Source: Zoogloeaceae bacterium (lineage in GTDB: Bacteria; Pseudomonadota; Gammaproteobacteria; Burkholderiales; Rhodocyclaceae). Taken from it: a DNA stretch of 48,004 nt. The DNA lies in the NCBI GenBank assembly GCA_024235595.1, contig JACKMC010000019.1, positions 1 through 48,004 of the forward strand. The letters are read 5' to 3'. Both the position numbers and the translations under genes were made by a program. Positions 33,584-42,147 of this stretch are shown in pieces (the stretch's first letter is position 1; every line of letters begins with the position of its first letter). Under the pieces are notes generated by a model that ran no database searches, was not told where the DNA came from, and worked only from the letters and a program-made list of their open reading frames with translations.

Positions 33584-34189
33584 ATGAGTGCCAAACTCGA
33601 AAGACTCTCCTCGTTGCTGACCGAAACCTTCGGCGACCAGGTCGTGTCGCTGGTGGTCGATCGCGGCGAGGTGACGCTCGAAGTGGCTGCGGCGAACTAC
33701 CTCTCGGTTGCCCAGACGCTCCGTGATCATGCCGAGCTCGGTTTCGAGCAACTGATCGACCTCTCCGGCGTCGATTACGCGACCTACGGCGATGGCAGCC
33801 GCGAAGGCCTGCGCTTCGCCGCGGCGGTGCACCTGCTGTCGGTTCGTCACAACTGGCGCCTGCGGCTCAAGGCCTTTGCGGCTGACGACGATTTCCCGGT
33901 GCTCGACTCGGTGTTCCCGGTGTGGCCCTCGGCAAACTGGTTCGAACGCGAGGCCTTCGATCTCTACGGCATCATGTTCTCGGGCCATCCGGACCTCAGG
34001 CGAATCCTCACCGACTACGGGTTCGTGGGCCATCCGTTCCGCAAGGATTTTCCGATCTCGGGCTATGTCGAGATGCGTTACGACCCCGAAGCGGGCCGTG
34101 TTGTCTATCAGCCAGTGAGCATCGAGCCGCGCGAGAATACCCCGCGGATCGTTCGCGAAGAGAAATACGGGGATGTCGGCCATGGCTGA
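33584..34189 (+). CDS. nuoC: NADH-quinone oxidoreductase subunit C
   Basis: NuoC is a peripheral-arm subunit with the 30-kDa family fold. The 201-residue protein contains 'DLSGVDYATYGD', the family signature 'ANWFEREAFDLYGIMFSGHPDLRRIL' (short form 'EREAFDLYGI') and 'GHPFRKDFPISGYVEMRYD' (short form 'HPFRKDFP'). The ATG at 33584 is chosen; the longer frame overlaps nuoB. Its 3' end overlaps nuoD by 8 nt. NuoC and NuoD are separate here, not fused as in E. coli. Confidence 0.97.
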   Translation: MSAKLERLSSLLTETFGDQVVSLVVDRGEVTLEVAAANYLSVAQTLRDHAELGFEQLIDLSGVDYATYGDGSREGLRFAAAVHLLSVRHNWRLRLKAFAADDDFPVLDSVFPVWPSANWFEREAFDLYGIMFSGHPDLRRILTDYGFVGHPFRKDFPISGYVEMRYDPEAGRVVYQPVSIEPRENTPRIVREEKYGDVGHG

Positions 34190-35435
34190 GATTCGTAACT
34201 ACACCATCAACTTCGGTCCCCAGCACCCGTCCGCGCACGGCGTGCTCCGCCTGGTGCTCGAGCTCGACGGCGAAGTCGTCGAACGCGCCGATCCGCACAT
34301 CGGCCTGCTGCACCGCGGCACCGAAAAACTCGCCGAGACGCGCACCTGGGTCCAGTCGGTGCCCTACATGGACCGCCTCGACTACGTCTCGATGATGTGC
34401 AACGAGCATGCCTACTGCATGGCCATCGAGAAGCTGCTGGGCGTCGAGGTGCCGCTGCGGGCGCAGTACATCCGGGTGATGTTCGACGAGGTCACCCGCA
34501 TCCTGAACCACCTGCTCAACATCGGCACCCACGCGCTCGACATCGGCGCGATGACCATGGTGCTCTACACCTTCCGCGAGCGCGAAGACCTCATGGACGT
34601 CTACGAGGCCGTGTCCGGTGCGCGGATGCACGCCGCATACTATCGGCCGGGTGGCGTGTATCGCGACCTTCCCGACCAGATGCCGCAGTACGAAGTGTCG
34701 AAGTGGAAGAGCGCCGACGCGGTCAAGAAGCTCAACGAAAACCGCCAGGGCTCGATGCTCGATTTCCTGGAAGACTTCTGCAATCGCTTCCCGCGCTATG
34801 TCGACGAGTACGAGACCCTGCTCACCGACAACCGCATCTGGAAGCAGCGGACCGTCGACGTCGGCATCGTGACTCCCGAGCAGGCGCTGGCCTGGGGCTT
34901 CACCGGTGCCATGCTGCGCGGCTCGGGAATCGAATGGGACCTGCGCAAGAAGCAGCCCTACGAAGTCTACGACAAGGTCGATTTCGACATCCCGGTGGGG
35001 GTCAACGGCGACTGCTACGACCGCTACCTGGTGCGCATCGAAGAGATGCGCCAGTCGAACCGCATCATCAAGCAGTGCATCGACTGGCTGCGCGCCAACC
35101 CCGGGCCGGTGATCACACCGAATCACAAGGTGGCGCCGCCATCGCGCGAAGCGATGAAAACGAACATGGAAGAGCTGATTCACCACTTCAAGCTCTTTAC
35201 CGAAGGCATGCATGTCCCCGAGGGCGAGGTCTATGCGGCGATCGAGCACCCGAAAGGCGAGTTCGGCGTGTATGCGGTCTCGGACGGTGCCAACAAGCCT
35301 TACCGCCTCAAACTGCGCGCGCCGGGCTTTGCCCATCTGTCCGCGATGGACGACATGGCACGCGGTCACATGATTGCCGACGTGGTGGCGATTATCGGCA
35401 CGATGGACGTCGTGTTCGGGGAAATCGACCGCTAA
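34182..35435 (+). CDS. nuoD: NADH-quinone oxidoreductase subunit D
   Basis: NuoD, the 49-kDa subunit, forms the quinone-binding pocket with NuoB. The 417-residue protein starts MAEIRNYTINFGPQHPSAHG, the family signature with the quinone-site histidine, and has 'DYVSMMCNEHAYCMAIEKLLG' (short 'MCNEHAY') and 'FGEIDR' at the C-terminus. An in-frame ATG at 34173 is an alternative start, but GGGGA spacing and family length favour 34182. Confidence 0.97.
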   Translation: MAEIRNYTINFGPQHPSAHGVLRLVLELDGEVVERADPHIGLLHRGTEKLAETRTWVQSVPYMDRLDYVSMMCNEHAYCMAIEKLLGVEVPLRAQYIRVMFDEVTRILNHLLNIGTHALDIGAMTMVLYTFREREDLMDVYEAVSGARMHAAYYRPGGVYRDLPDQMPQYEVSKWKSADAVKKLNENRQGSMLDFLEDFCNRFPRYVDEYETLLTDNRIWKQRTVDVGIVTPEQALAWGFTGAMLRGSGIEWDLRKKQPYEVYDKVDFDIPVGVNGDCYDRYLVRIEEMRQSNRIIKQCIDWLRANPGPVITPNHKVAPPSREAMKTNMEELIHHFKLFTEGMHVPEGEVYAAIEHPKGEFGVYAVSDGANKPYRLKLRAPGFAHLSAMDDMARGHMIADVVAIIGTMDVVFGEIDR

Positions 35436-35475
35436 GACAACCGGCCGAAAGGCTGAATCTGTATCCGAGCTGAAT

Positions 35476-35952
35476 ATGCTGAGTCAGGAATCGCTAGCCA
35501 GAATCGACGTCGAAGTCGCCAAGTATCCGCCAGACCAGAAACAGTCTGCGGTGATGGGCGCATTGCGGATCGCCCAGGAAGAGAAGGGCTGGCTTGCCAG
35601 CGAGACGATCGACTTCGTCGCCCGCTATCTCGACATGCCCCCGATCGCCGCATTCGAGGTGGCAAGCTTCTACAACATGTACGACATCGAGCCGGTCGGA
35701 AAACACAAGATCACGGTGTGCACCAACCTGCCTTGCGCGCTCTCCGGTGGTGTCCATGCGGCCGATTACATCAAGCACAAGCTCGGTATCGACTTCAACG
35801 AAACGACGGCCGACGGCAAATTCACCCTCAAGGAGGGCGAGTGCATGGGCGCCTGTGGCGATGCGCCGGTGCTGTTGGTGAACAACCACCGCATGTGTAG
35901 CTGGATGACGCCCGAAAAGATCGATCAAATGCTGGCGGAGCTCGACAAATGA
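35476..35952 (+). CDS. nuoE: NADH-quinone oxidoreductase subunit E
   Basis: NuoE carries the 2Fe-2S cluster N1a in the NADH-dehydrogenase module. The 158-residue protein has a thioredoxin-like fold with ligands in 'CTNLPCALSGG' (CxxxxC) and 'ECMGACGDAPVLLV' (CxxxC). The ATG at 35476 gives MLSQESLARIDVEV, as expected. Its TGA overlaps the nuoF ATG by 4 nt. Confidence 0.96.
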   Translation: MLSQESLARIDVEVAKYPPDQKQSAVMGALRIAQEEKGWLASETIDFVARYLDMPPIAAFEVASFYNMYDIEPVGKHKITVCTNLPCALSGGVHAADYIKHKLGIDFNETTADGKFTLKEGECMGACGDAPVLLVNNHRMCSWMTPEKIDQMLAELDK

Positions 35953-37268
35953 GTACCCACGAGCTGATTTTCGCTGGCCTCGATGGCGACCGTACCTGGC
36001 GGCTCCAGGACTACGTGGCGCGGGGCGGCTACGCAGCCCTGAAGAAGATCATCAACGAGAAGATCTCGGCCGAAGACGTGATCGCCGAGGTCAAGAAGTC
36101 CGGCCTGCGCGGCCGAGGCGGTGCGGGCTTCCCCACCGGCCTCAAGTGGAGCTTCATGCCGCGCGCCTTCCCCGGTGCCAAGTACCTCGCCTGCAACTCC
36201 GACGAGGGCGAGCCGGGCACCTTCAAGGACCGCGACATCCTGCGCTACAACCCCCATTCGGTGATCGAAGGCATGACCATCGCCGCCTACGCGATGGGCT
36301 GCGAGCGGGGCTACAACTACATCCACGGCGAGATCTTCGACGTCTATGAGCGTTTCGAAGAGGCGCTCGCCGAGGCCCGCGAAGCCGGCCTGCTCGGACA
36401 GAACATCCTCGGCTCCGATTTCGGCTTCGAACTCTTCGCCCATCACGGCTACGGCGCCTACATCTGCGGCGAAGAGACCGCGCTGCTGGAGTCGATCGAA
36501 GGCAAGAAGGGGCAGCCGCGCTTCAAGCCGCCTTTCCCGGCCAGCTACGGCATCTACGGCAAGCCGACCACCATCAACAACACCGAAACCTTCGCCTCGG
36601 TGCCCTTCATCATCAACGATGGCGGCGAGCAGTTCCTCAACCTGGGCAAGCCCAACAACGGCGGCACCAAGATCTTCTCGGTGTCCGGCCACGTCGGCCG
36701 CCCGGGCAACTACGAAGTCCGTCTCGGCACCCCGTTCTCCGAGCTGCTGGCGCTTGCCGGCGGCGTGCGCGGCGGGCGCCGGCTCAAGGCGGTGATCCCC
36801 GGCGGCTCGTCCGCACCGGTGCTGCCCGCCGACATCATGATGGACTGCACCATGGACTACGACTCGATCTCCAAGGCGGGGTCGATGCTCGGTTCCGGCG
36901 CGGTGATCGTGATGGACGAGAGCACCTGCATGGTCAAGGCGCTCGAGCGACTTTCGTATTTCTACTTCGAAGAGTCATGCGGCCAATGCACGCCGTGCCG
37001 CGAAGGCACCGGCTGGCTCTACCGCGTGGTGCACCGTATCGAACACGGCAAGGGCAGGCCCGAGGATCTGGACCTGCTCAACAGCGTCACCGCGAACATC
37101 ATGGGGCGCACCATCTGCGCGCTGGGTGATGCCGCGTCGATGCCGGTGCAGAGCTTCATCAAGCACTTCGGCAGCGAATTCGAATACCACATCGAGCATA
37201 AGCAGTGCCTCGTGCCTGTTGATGTTCAGAACGAAGGCAGCAAGATCTACGTAGGTCCGACATGCTAG
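35949..37268 (+). CDS. nuoF: NADH-quinone oxidoreductase subunit F
   Basis: NuoF binds NADH and FMN and carries cluster N3. The 439-residue protein has the nucleotide loop 'GLRGRGGAGFPTGLKW', the FMN region 'CNSDEGEPGTFKDRDI', 'GAYICGEETALLESIEG' and the 4Fe-4S motif C344-G-Q-C347-T-P-C350 with a later cysteine in 'TICALGDA'. It is coupled to nuoE (ATGA) and overlaps nuoG by 7 nt. Confidence 0.98.
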   Translation: MSTHELIFAGLDGDRTWRLQDYVARGGYAALKKIINEKISAEDVIAEVKKSGLRGRGGAGFPTGLKWSFMPRAFPGAKYLACNSDEGEPGTFKDRDILRYNPHSVIEGMTIAAYAMGCERGYNYIHGEIFDVYERFEEALAEAREAGLLGQNILGSDFGFELFAHHGYGAYICGEETALLESIEGKKGQPRFKPPFPASYGIYGKPTTINNTETFASVPFIINDGGEQFLNLGKPNNGGTKIFSVSGHVGRPGNYEVRLGTPFSELLALAGGVRGGRRLKAVIPGGSSAPVLPADIMMDCTMDYDSISKAGSMLGSGAVIVMDESTCMVKALERLSYFYFEESCGQCTPCREGTGWLYRVVHRIEHGKGRPEDLDLLNSVTANIMGRTICALGDAASMPVQSFIKHFGSEFEYHIEHKQCLVPVDVQNEGSKIYVGPTC

Positions 37269-39613
37269 AGATCGAGATCGACGGGAAGGTACTCCAGGTA
37301 AACGACGGCAGCACCGTAATGGATGCTGCCGCCCAGGCCGGCTCGTACATTCCCCACTTCTGTTATCACAAGAAACTGTCCATCGCGGCGAACTGCCGCA
37401 TGTGCCTCGTACAGGTCGAGAAGGCGCCCAAGCCGCTTCCCGCCTGTGCCACGCCGGTCACCAACGGCATGAAGGTGTGGACCCACTCGGAAGCCGCGGT
37501 AAAGGCACAGAAGGGGGTGATGGAGTTCCTGCTCATCAACCACCCGCTCGACTGCCCGATCTGCGACCAGGGTGGCGAATGCCAGTTGCAGGATCTCGCC
37601 GTCGGCTACGGCGACTCCAGCTCGCGCTACCAGGAAGAAAAGCGCGTCGTGCTCAACAAGAACCTCGGCTCGCTCGTCGCCACCGACATGACCCGGTGCA
37701 TCAACTGCACCCGCTGCGTGCGCTTCACCCAGGAGATCGCCGGCGAGATGGAACTCGGCCAGGCCTTCCGCGGCGAGCACGCCGAGATCATGCCCTTCGT
37801 CGAGAAGACCGTCGATTCCGAGCTCTCGGGCAACATCATCGACCTCTGCCCGGTGGGCGCGCTGACCTCCAAGCCTTTCCGCTTCAGCGCCCGCACCTGG
37901 GAGATGTCGCGCCGCAAGTCGGTGAGCCCGCACGATTCGCTGGGTTCCAACCTCATCGTCCAGGTCAAGCACGACACCGTCAAACGGGTGCTGCCGCTCG
38001 AGAACGAGGCGATCAACGAATGCTGGCTGTCCGACAAGGACCGTTTCTCCTACGAAGCCCTCGATTCCGATGAGCGGCTCACCCGGCCGATGATCCGCCA
38101 GGGTGGCGAGTGGCAGGAAGTCGATTGGCAGACCGCCCTCGAATTCGTCGCCAACGGCCTCAAGTCGATCGCCCGCGAACACGGCGCGGCATCGGTCGGT
38201 GCGCTGCTGTCGCCGCATTCCACGCTCGAAGAACTCCACCTCGCGCAAAAACTCATGCGCGGCCTGGGCTCCGAGAACATCGATTCGCGGCTTCGCCAGT
38301 GCGACTTCTCGGCCGACGCGAATCGCAGCGGCGCGCCGTGGCTGGGCATGCCGGTTGCTGGCGTCGCCGATCTCAGCCGCCTGCTGGTGATCGGCAGCTT
38401 CCTGCGCAAGGACCACCCGCTGCTCGCCCAGCGCGTTCGCCAGGCCGCCAAGCGCGGACTGCGCGTGAGCTATGTCGGCCCCAATGCCGAAGACTGGCTG
38501 CTGCCGGTGCGCAGTCGCGCGCTGGTGGCACCCGCCGGCATGGTCGGCGAGCTCGCCGGGGTGGCCAGGGCGCTCGCCGCGGCCGTCTCCGAACCCATCT
38601 CCGAGGCGCTTGCCGGCTTCGTCGCAGGCGCGGCGATCAGCCCCGCGGCGCAGGCCATCGCCGACGACCTGGCGAGCGGCAACCAGACCGCGGTGTGGCT
38701 CGGCAACCTCGCCGTGCAGCATCCCGATGCCGCCTCCATCCAGCTCCTGGCGCAGGAAATCGCGCGCCTCGCGGAAGGCAGCTTCGGCATCATCGGCGAG
38801 GCCGCAAACAGCGTCGGCGCCCATGTCGCCGGTGCGGTGCCGCGTGCCAACGGACTCAACGCCGGCGCGATGCTCGACAGCCCGCTCGCGGCCTATCTCG
38901 TGCTCGGCGCCGAAGCCGAGTTCGATTTCGCCGATCCGGTCAAGACCCGCAAGGCGCTCGAGCAGGCCGGGCTGGTGGTGTCGCTGAGCGCCTTCCGCTC
39001 GCGCGCCGCGCTCGATTACGCCGACGCAATGCTGCCGATCGCGCCTTTCACCGAAACGGCCGGCACCTTTGTCAACTGCGAAGGGCGGGTGCAGAGCTTC
39101 TACGGCGTGGTCAAGCCCTTGGGCGAGACGCGTCCCGGCTGGAAAGTGCTGCGCGTGCTCGGCAACCTGCTCGGCCTCGAAGGCTTCGATTTCGCCAAGG
39201 CGGACGAAGTCCGTGCCGAGGCCCTGGGCGGTGCGCCCGAGTTCGTCAGCGAGCAGCTCGGCGGGCTCATCGACGCTCCGCTGGCGGCCAGGCCCGCCGC
39301 CGAGTCCCAGGGGCTCGAGCGCGTCGCCGACATCCCGCTCTATTTCGCCGATCCCCTGGTTCGCCGCGCGCCGTCGCTGCAAAAGACCAAGGATGCGGCC
39401 GCGCCGCTCGCGCGCATGAACGCGGCCACCATGGCGGCGGCAGGCGTGGCCGACGGCCAGGCGGTGCGAGTGCGTTCCGTCAGCGGCGTGGTGTCGCTTA
39501 CCGCCCGTCTCGACGAGGCGCTCGCCAACGGATGCGTGCGGGTCGCCGGTGCCCACGAGAGCACCGCCGCCCTCGGGCCGCTCAGCGGCATGATCAGCGT
39601 GGAGGGTCTCTGA
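37262..39613 (+). CDS. nuoG: NADH-quinone oxidoreductase subunit G
   Basis: NuoG is the largest peripheral subunit and holds several iron-sulfur clusters. The 783-residue protein has an N-terminal 2Fe-2S ferredoxin domain ('HFCYHKKLSIAANCRMC'), the His-Cys3 motif of N5 ('HPLDCPICDQGGECQLQD'), the N4 motif 'CINCTRCVRF' with 'CPVGALTSKPF', then a molybdopterin-oxidoreductase-like domain. That domain is probably structural, as in other complex I enzymes. One nt separates it from nuoH. Confidence 0.97.
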   Translation: MLEIEIDGKVLQVNDGSTVMDAAAQAGSYIPHFCYHKKLSIAANCRMCLVQVEKAPKPLPACATPVTNGMKVWTHSEAAVKAQKGVMEFLLINHPLDCPICDQGGECQLQDLAVGYGDSSSRYQEEKRVVLNKNLGSLVATDMTRCINCTRCVRFTQEIAGEMELGQAFRGEHAEIMPFVEKTVDSELSGNIIDLCPVGALTSKPFRFSARTWEMSRRKSVSPHDSLGSNLIVQVKHDTVKRVLPLENEAINECWLSDKDRFSYEALDSDERLTRPMIRQGGEWQEVDWQTALEFVANGLKSIAREHGAASVGALLSPHSTLEELHLAQKLMRGLGSENIDSRLRQCDFSADANRSGAPWLGMPVAGVADLSRLLVIGSFLRKDHPLLAQRVRQAAKRGLRVSYVGPNAEDWLLPVRSRALVAPAGMVGELAGVARALAAAVSEPISEALAGFVAGAAISPAAQAIADDLASGNQTAVWLGNLAVQHPDAASIQLLAQEIARLAEGSFGIIGEAANSVGAHVAGAVPRANGLNAGAMLDSPLAAYLVLGAEAEFDFADPVKTRKALEQAGLVVSLSAFRSRAALDYADAMLPIAPFTETAGTFVNCEGRVQSFYGVVKPLGETRPGWKVLRVLGNLLGLEGFDFAKADEVRAEALGGAPEFVSEQLGGLIDAPLAARPAAESQGLERVADIPLYFADPLVRRAPSLQKTKDAAAPLARMNAATMAAAGVADGQAVRVRSVSGVVSLTARLDEALANGCVRVAGAHESTAALGPLSGMISVEGL

Positions 39614-39614
39614 C

Positions 39615-40664
39615 ATGGACGGATTGCTTCAGCCTGTTGCCGATCTGTTCGGCCCGACCTGGCCGCTGGTGTGGACGCTGGTCAAGATCATCGCGATCAT
39701 CGCCCCGCTGATGCTGTGTGTCGCCTACCTCACCCTCGCCGAGCGCAAGATCATCGGTTACATGCAGGTTCGCATCGGCCCCAACCGGGTCGGTCCGCTC
39801 GGACTGCTGCAGCCAATCGCCGACGGCGTGAAGCTGCTGCTCAAGGAGGTCATCGTTCCCTCGGGTGCGAGCAAGGGCCTCTTCATCGTCGGCCCCATCC
39901 TCGCCCTCGCGCCGGTGCTCGCGGCCTGGGCGGTCGTGCCGTTCTCGGATGGCATGGTGCTGGCCAACGTCGATGCGGGCCTGCTGTTCCTGCTCGCGAT
40001 CACCTCGCTCGAGGTGTACGGCGTGATCGTCGCCGGCTGGGCCTCGAACTCGAAGTACCCCTTCGTCGGCGCCATGCGTGCCGCCGCGCAGATGGTGTCC
40101 TACGAGATCTCGATGGGCTTCGCGCTGGTCTGCGTGCTGATGATCTCGGCGAGCCTGAACCTCAGCGACATCGTGATGCAGCAGGGGCAGGGCCGGTTCG
40201 CCGACATGGGCGTGGGCTTCCTCTCCTGGAACTGGCTGCCGCTCTTCCCGATGTTCATCGTCTTCATGGTGTCGGGCATCGCCGAAACCAACCGCGCGCC
40301 TTTCGACGTGGTCGAAGGCGAGTCGGAGATCGTCGCCGGCCACATGGTCGAATACTCGGGCATGGCCTTCGCGCTGTTCTTCCTCGGTGAATACGCCGCC
40401 ATGTGGCTGGTCTCGGCGCTGACCTCGATCCTCTTCCTCGGCGGATGGCTGTCGCCCGTGGCCTTCCTGCCGGACGGCTTCCACTGGCTGTTCATCAAGG
40501 TCGCCGCGATCCTGTTCATATTCCTGTGGGCGAGGGCGACGTTCCCCCGTTTCCGCTACGACCACATCATGCGTCTGGGCTGGAAGGTGTTCATCCCCAT
40601 TACCCTGACCTGGGTCATCGTCGTCGCAGTGTGGATGCTCTCCCCACTGTCGATCTGGAAGTAA
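39615..40664 (+). CDS. nuoH: NADH-quinone oxidoreductase subunit H
   Basis: NuoH is the membrane subunit that joins the peripheral arm to the proton pumps and helps form the quinone channel. The 349-residue protein has about eight hydrophobic segments and the family landmarks 'ERKIIGYMQVRIGPNRVGP' and 'ETNRAPFDVVEGESEIVAG'. nuoI follows after 9 nt. Confidence 0.97.
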   Translation: MDGLLQPVADLFGPTWPLVWTLVKIIAIIAPLMLCVAYLTLAERKIIGYMQVRIGPNRVGPLGLLQPIADGVKLLLKEVIVPSGASKGLFIVGPILALAPVLAAWAVVPFSDGMVLANVDAGLLFLLAITSLEVYGVIVAGWASNSKYPFVGAMRAAAQMVSYEISMGFALVCVLMISASLNLSDIVMQQGQGRFADMGVGFLSWNWLPLFPMFIVFMVSGIAETNRAPFDVVEGESEIVAGHMVEYSGMAFALFFLGEYAAMWLVSALTSILFLGGWLSPVAFLPDGFHWLFIKVAAILFIFLWARATFPRFRYDHIMRLGWKVFIPITLTWVIVVAVWMLSPLSIWK

Positions 40665-40673
40665 GAGGCTTAT

Positions 40674-41159
40674 ATGGGTGCCATGGATTTCGTCGGAAGC
40701 CTGTTCCTCAAGGAACTGGTGAAGGGGCTGGCGCTGACCGGTCGCCATTTGTTCGCGCGCAAGATCACGGTGCAGTTTCCCGAAGAGAAGACCCCGCAAA
40801 GTCCTCGCTTCCGCGGCCTGCACGCGCTGCGCCGCTATCCCAGCGGCGAGGAGCGCTGCATTGCCTGCAAGCTCTGCGAGGCGGTGTGCCCGGCGATGGC
40901 GATCACCATCGAATCGGACCAGCGCGACGACGGTTCGCGGCGCACCACCCGCTACGACATCGACCTCACCAAGTGCATCTTCTGCGGCTTCTGCGAAGAG
41001 GCCTGCCCGGTCGATGCGATCGTCGAGACGCGGGTGCTCGAGTATCACGGAGAGAAGCGGGGCGATCTCTACTACACCAAGCAGATGCTGCTTGCCGTAG
41101 GCGATCGCAACGAAGCGCAGATTGCCAAGGATCGCGAGACCGACGCGAAGTACCGATAA
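40674..41159 (+). CDS. nuoI: NADH-quinone oxidoreductase subunit I
   Basis: NuoI carries 4Fe-4S clusters N6a and N6b. The 161-residue protein has two ferredoxin motifs, 'CIACKLCEAVCP' and 'CIFCGFCEEACPVDAI'. The ATG at 40674 has AAGAGG 5 nt upstream, which decides it over the ATG three codons later. Confidence 0.97.
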   Translation: MGAMDFVGSLFLKELVKGLALTGRHLFARKITVQFPEEKTPQSPRFRGLHALRRYPSGEERCIACKLCEAVCPAMAITIESDQRDDGSRRTTRYDIDLTKCIFCGFCEEACPVDAIVETRVLEYHGEKRGDLYYTKQMLLAVGDRNEAQIAKDRETDAKYR

Positions 41160-41165
41160 CCGAGT

Positions 41166-41186
41166 GGGGCAGGCGAGGCTTGCCCC
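41166..41186 (+). promoter_or_regulatory. Hairpin in the nuoI-nuoJ spacer
   Basis: GGGGCAGGC (41166-41174) pairs with GCTTGCCCC (41178-41186) over a 3-nt loop, with one G.U pair. No T tract follows, so it is not a clear terminator. It sits directly before the GGGG ribosome site of nuoJ and could affect RNA processing or nuoJ translation. Confidence 0.4.
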
Positions 41187-41198
41187 GGGGTGCCACAG

Positions 41199-41801
41199 AT
41201 GGATTTCAAGACCTTCGTTTTCTACATGTTCGCAACGATCATGATTCTTGCATCGTTGCGGGTCATCACCGCCCGGAACCCGGTTCATGCCGCGCTGTTC
41301 CTGGTGCTTGCGTTCTTTACCGCGGGCGGCATCTGGATGTTGCTGGAGGCCGAGTTCCTCGCCATCACCCTGGTGATGGTCTACGTCGGCGCGGTGATGG
41401 TGCTGTTCCTCTTCGTGGTGATGATGCTCGACATCAACCTCGACCGCATCCGCGAAGGCTTCTGGAGCTATCTGCCGCTCGGTGCCGCGATCGGCCTGCT
41501 CATGGTTGCCGAGATGCTGATGGTGCTCGGCGGCAGCTACTTCGGGCTCGACAGCATGCCCGAACCGCCCGCCGCCGCGGCCGGCTACAGCAACACCCGC
41601 GAGCTGGGCCGCCTGCTCTACACCGAATATGTATACCCCTTCGAGCTCGCCTCGCTGGTGCTGCTGGTGGCGATGGTCGCTGCCGTGGCGCTGACGCTGC
41701 GTCATCGCAAGGGAACCAAGAGTGTCAACCCGTCGCAGCAGATCGCGGTCAAGCGTAACGACCGTGTGCGGATGGTGTCGATGCCGACCGAGAAAGAATA
41801 A
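41199..41801 (+). CDS. nuoJ: NADH-quinone oxidoreductase subunit J
   Basis: NuoJ is a membrane subunit of the proton-translocating arm. The 200-residue protein has five hydrophobic segments and the conserved 'ITLVMVYVGAVMVLFLFVVMML' core (short form 'VYVGAVMVLFLFVVMML'). The ATG at 41199 has a GGGG element 8 nt upstream; the in-frame GTG at 41190 is an alternative. It has a basic C-terminal tail. Confidence 0.95.
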   Translation: MDFKTFVFYMFATIMILASLRVITARNPVHAALFLVLAFFTAGGIWMLLEAEFLAITLVMVYVGAVMVLFLFVVMMLDINLDRIREGFWSYLPLGAAIGLLMVAEMLMVLGGSYFGLDSMPEPPAAAAGYSNTRELGRLLYTEYVYPFELASLVLLVAMVAAVALTLRHRKGTKSVNPSQQIAVKRNDRVRMVSMPTEKE

Positions 41802-41829
41802 GAACGACGGCTGCAAAGGGAGTCCCGTA

Positions 41830-42135
41830 ATGCTTTCGCTTTCCCATTACCTGATCCTGGGCGCGATTCTGTTCGCGATCAGCGTCGTCGGTATCTTCCT
41901 CAACCGGAAGAACCTGATCGTTCTGCTGATGGCAATCGAATTGATGCTCTTGTCGGTGAATACCAACTTCATCGCCTTCTCCCATTACCTCGGGGATGCG
42001 GCGGGGCAGATTTTCGTGTTCTTCATTCTGACCGTGGCGGCTGCTGAAGCGGCGATCGGTCTTGCCATCCTGGTGGTGCTGTTCCGCAATCTGCGCACCA
42101 TTCATGTGGATGACCTCGACAGCCTCAAGGGTTAA
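41830..42135 (+). CDS. nuoK: NADH-quinone oxidoreductase subunit K
   Basis: NuoK is an MrpC-like membrane subunit with three helices. The 101-residue protein has the two conserved glutamates of the family, in 'LMAIELMLLSVN' and 'TVAAAEAAIGLAI'. GGGAG lies 7 nt before the ATG. The longer open frame upstream overlaps nuoJ and is rejected. Confidence 0.97.
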   Translation: MLSLSHYLILGAILFAISVVGIFLNRKNLIVLLMAIELMLLSVNTNFIAFSHYLGDAAGQIFVFFILTVAAAEAAIGLAILVVLFRNLRTIHVDDLDSLKG

Positions 42136-42147
42136 GGAAGCGTCTCG

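Noticed and set aside
37265..39616. Minus-strand frame of 783 codons opposite nuoG
   Set aside because: It is the exact antisense image of nuoG with low-complexity composition and no recognisable motif.
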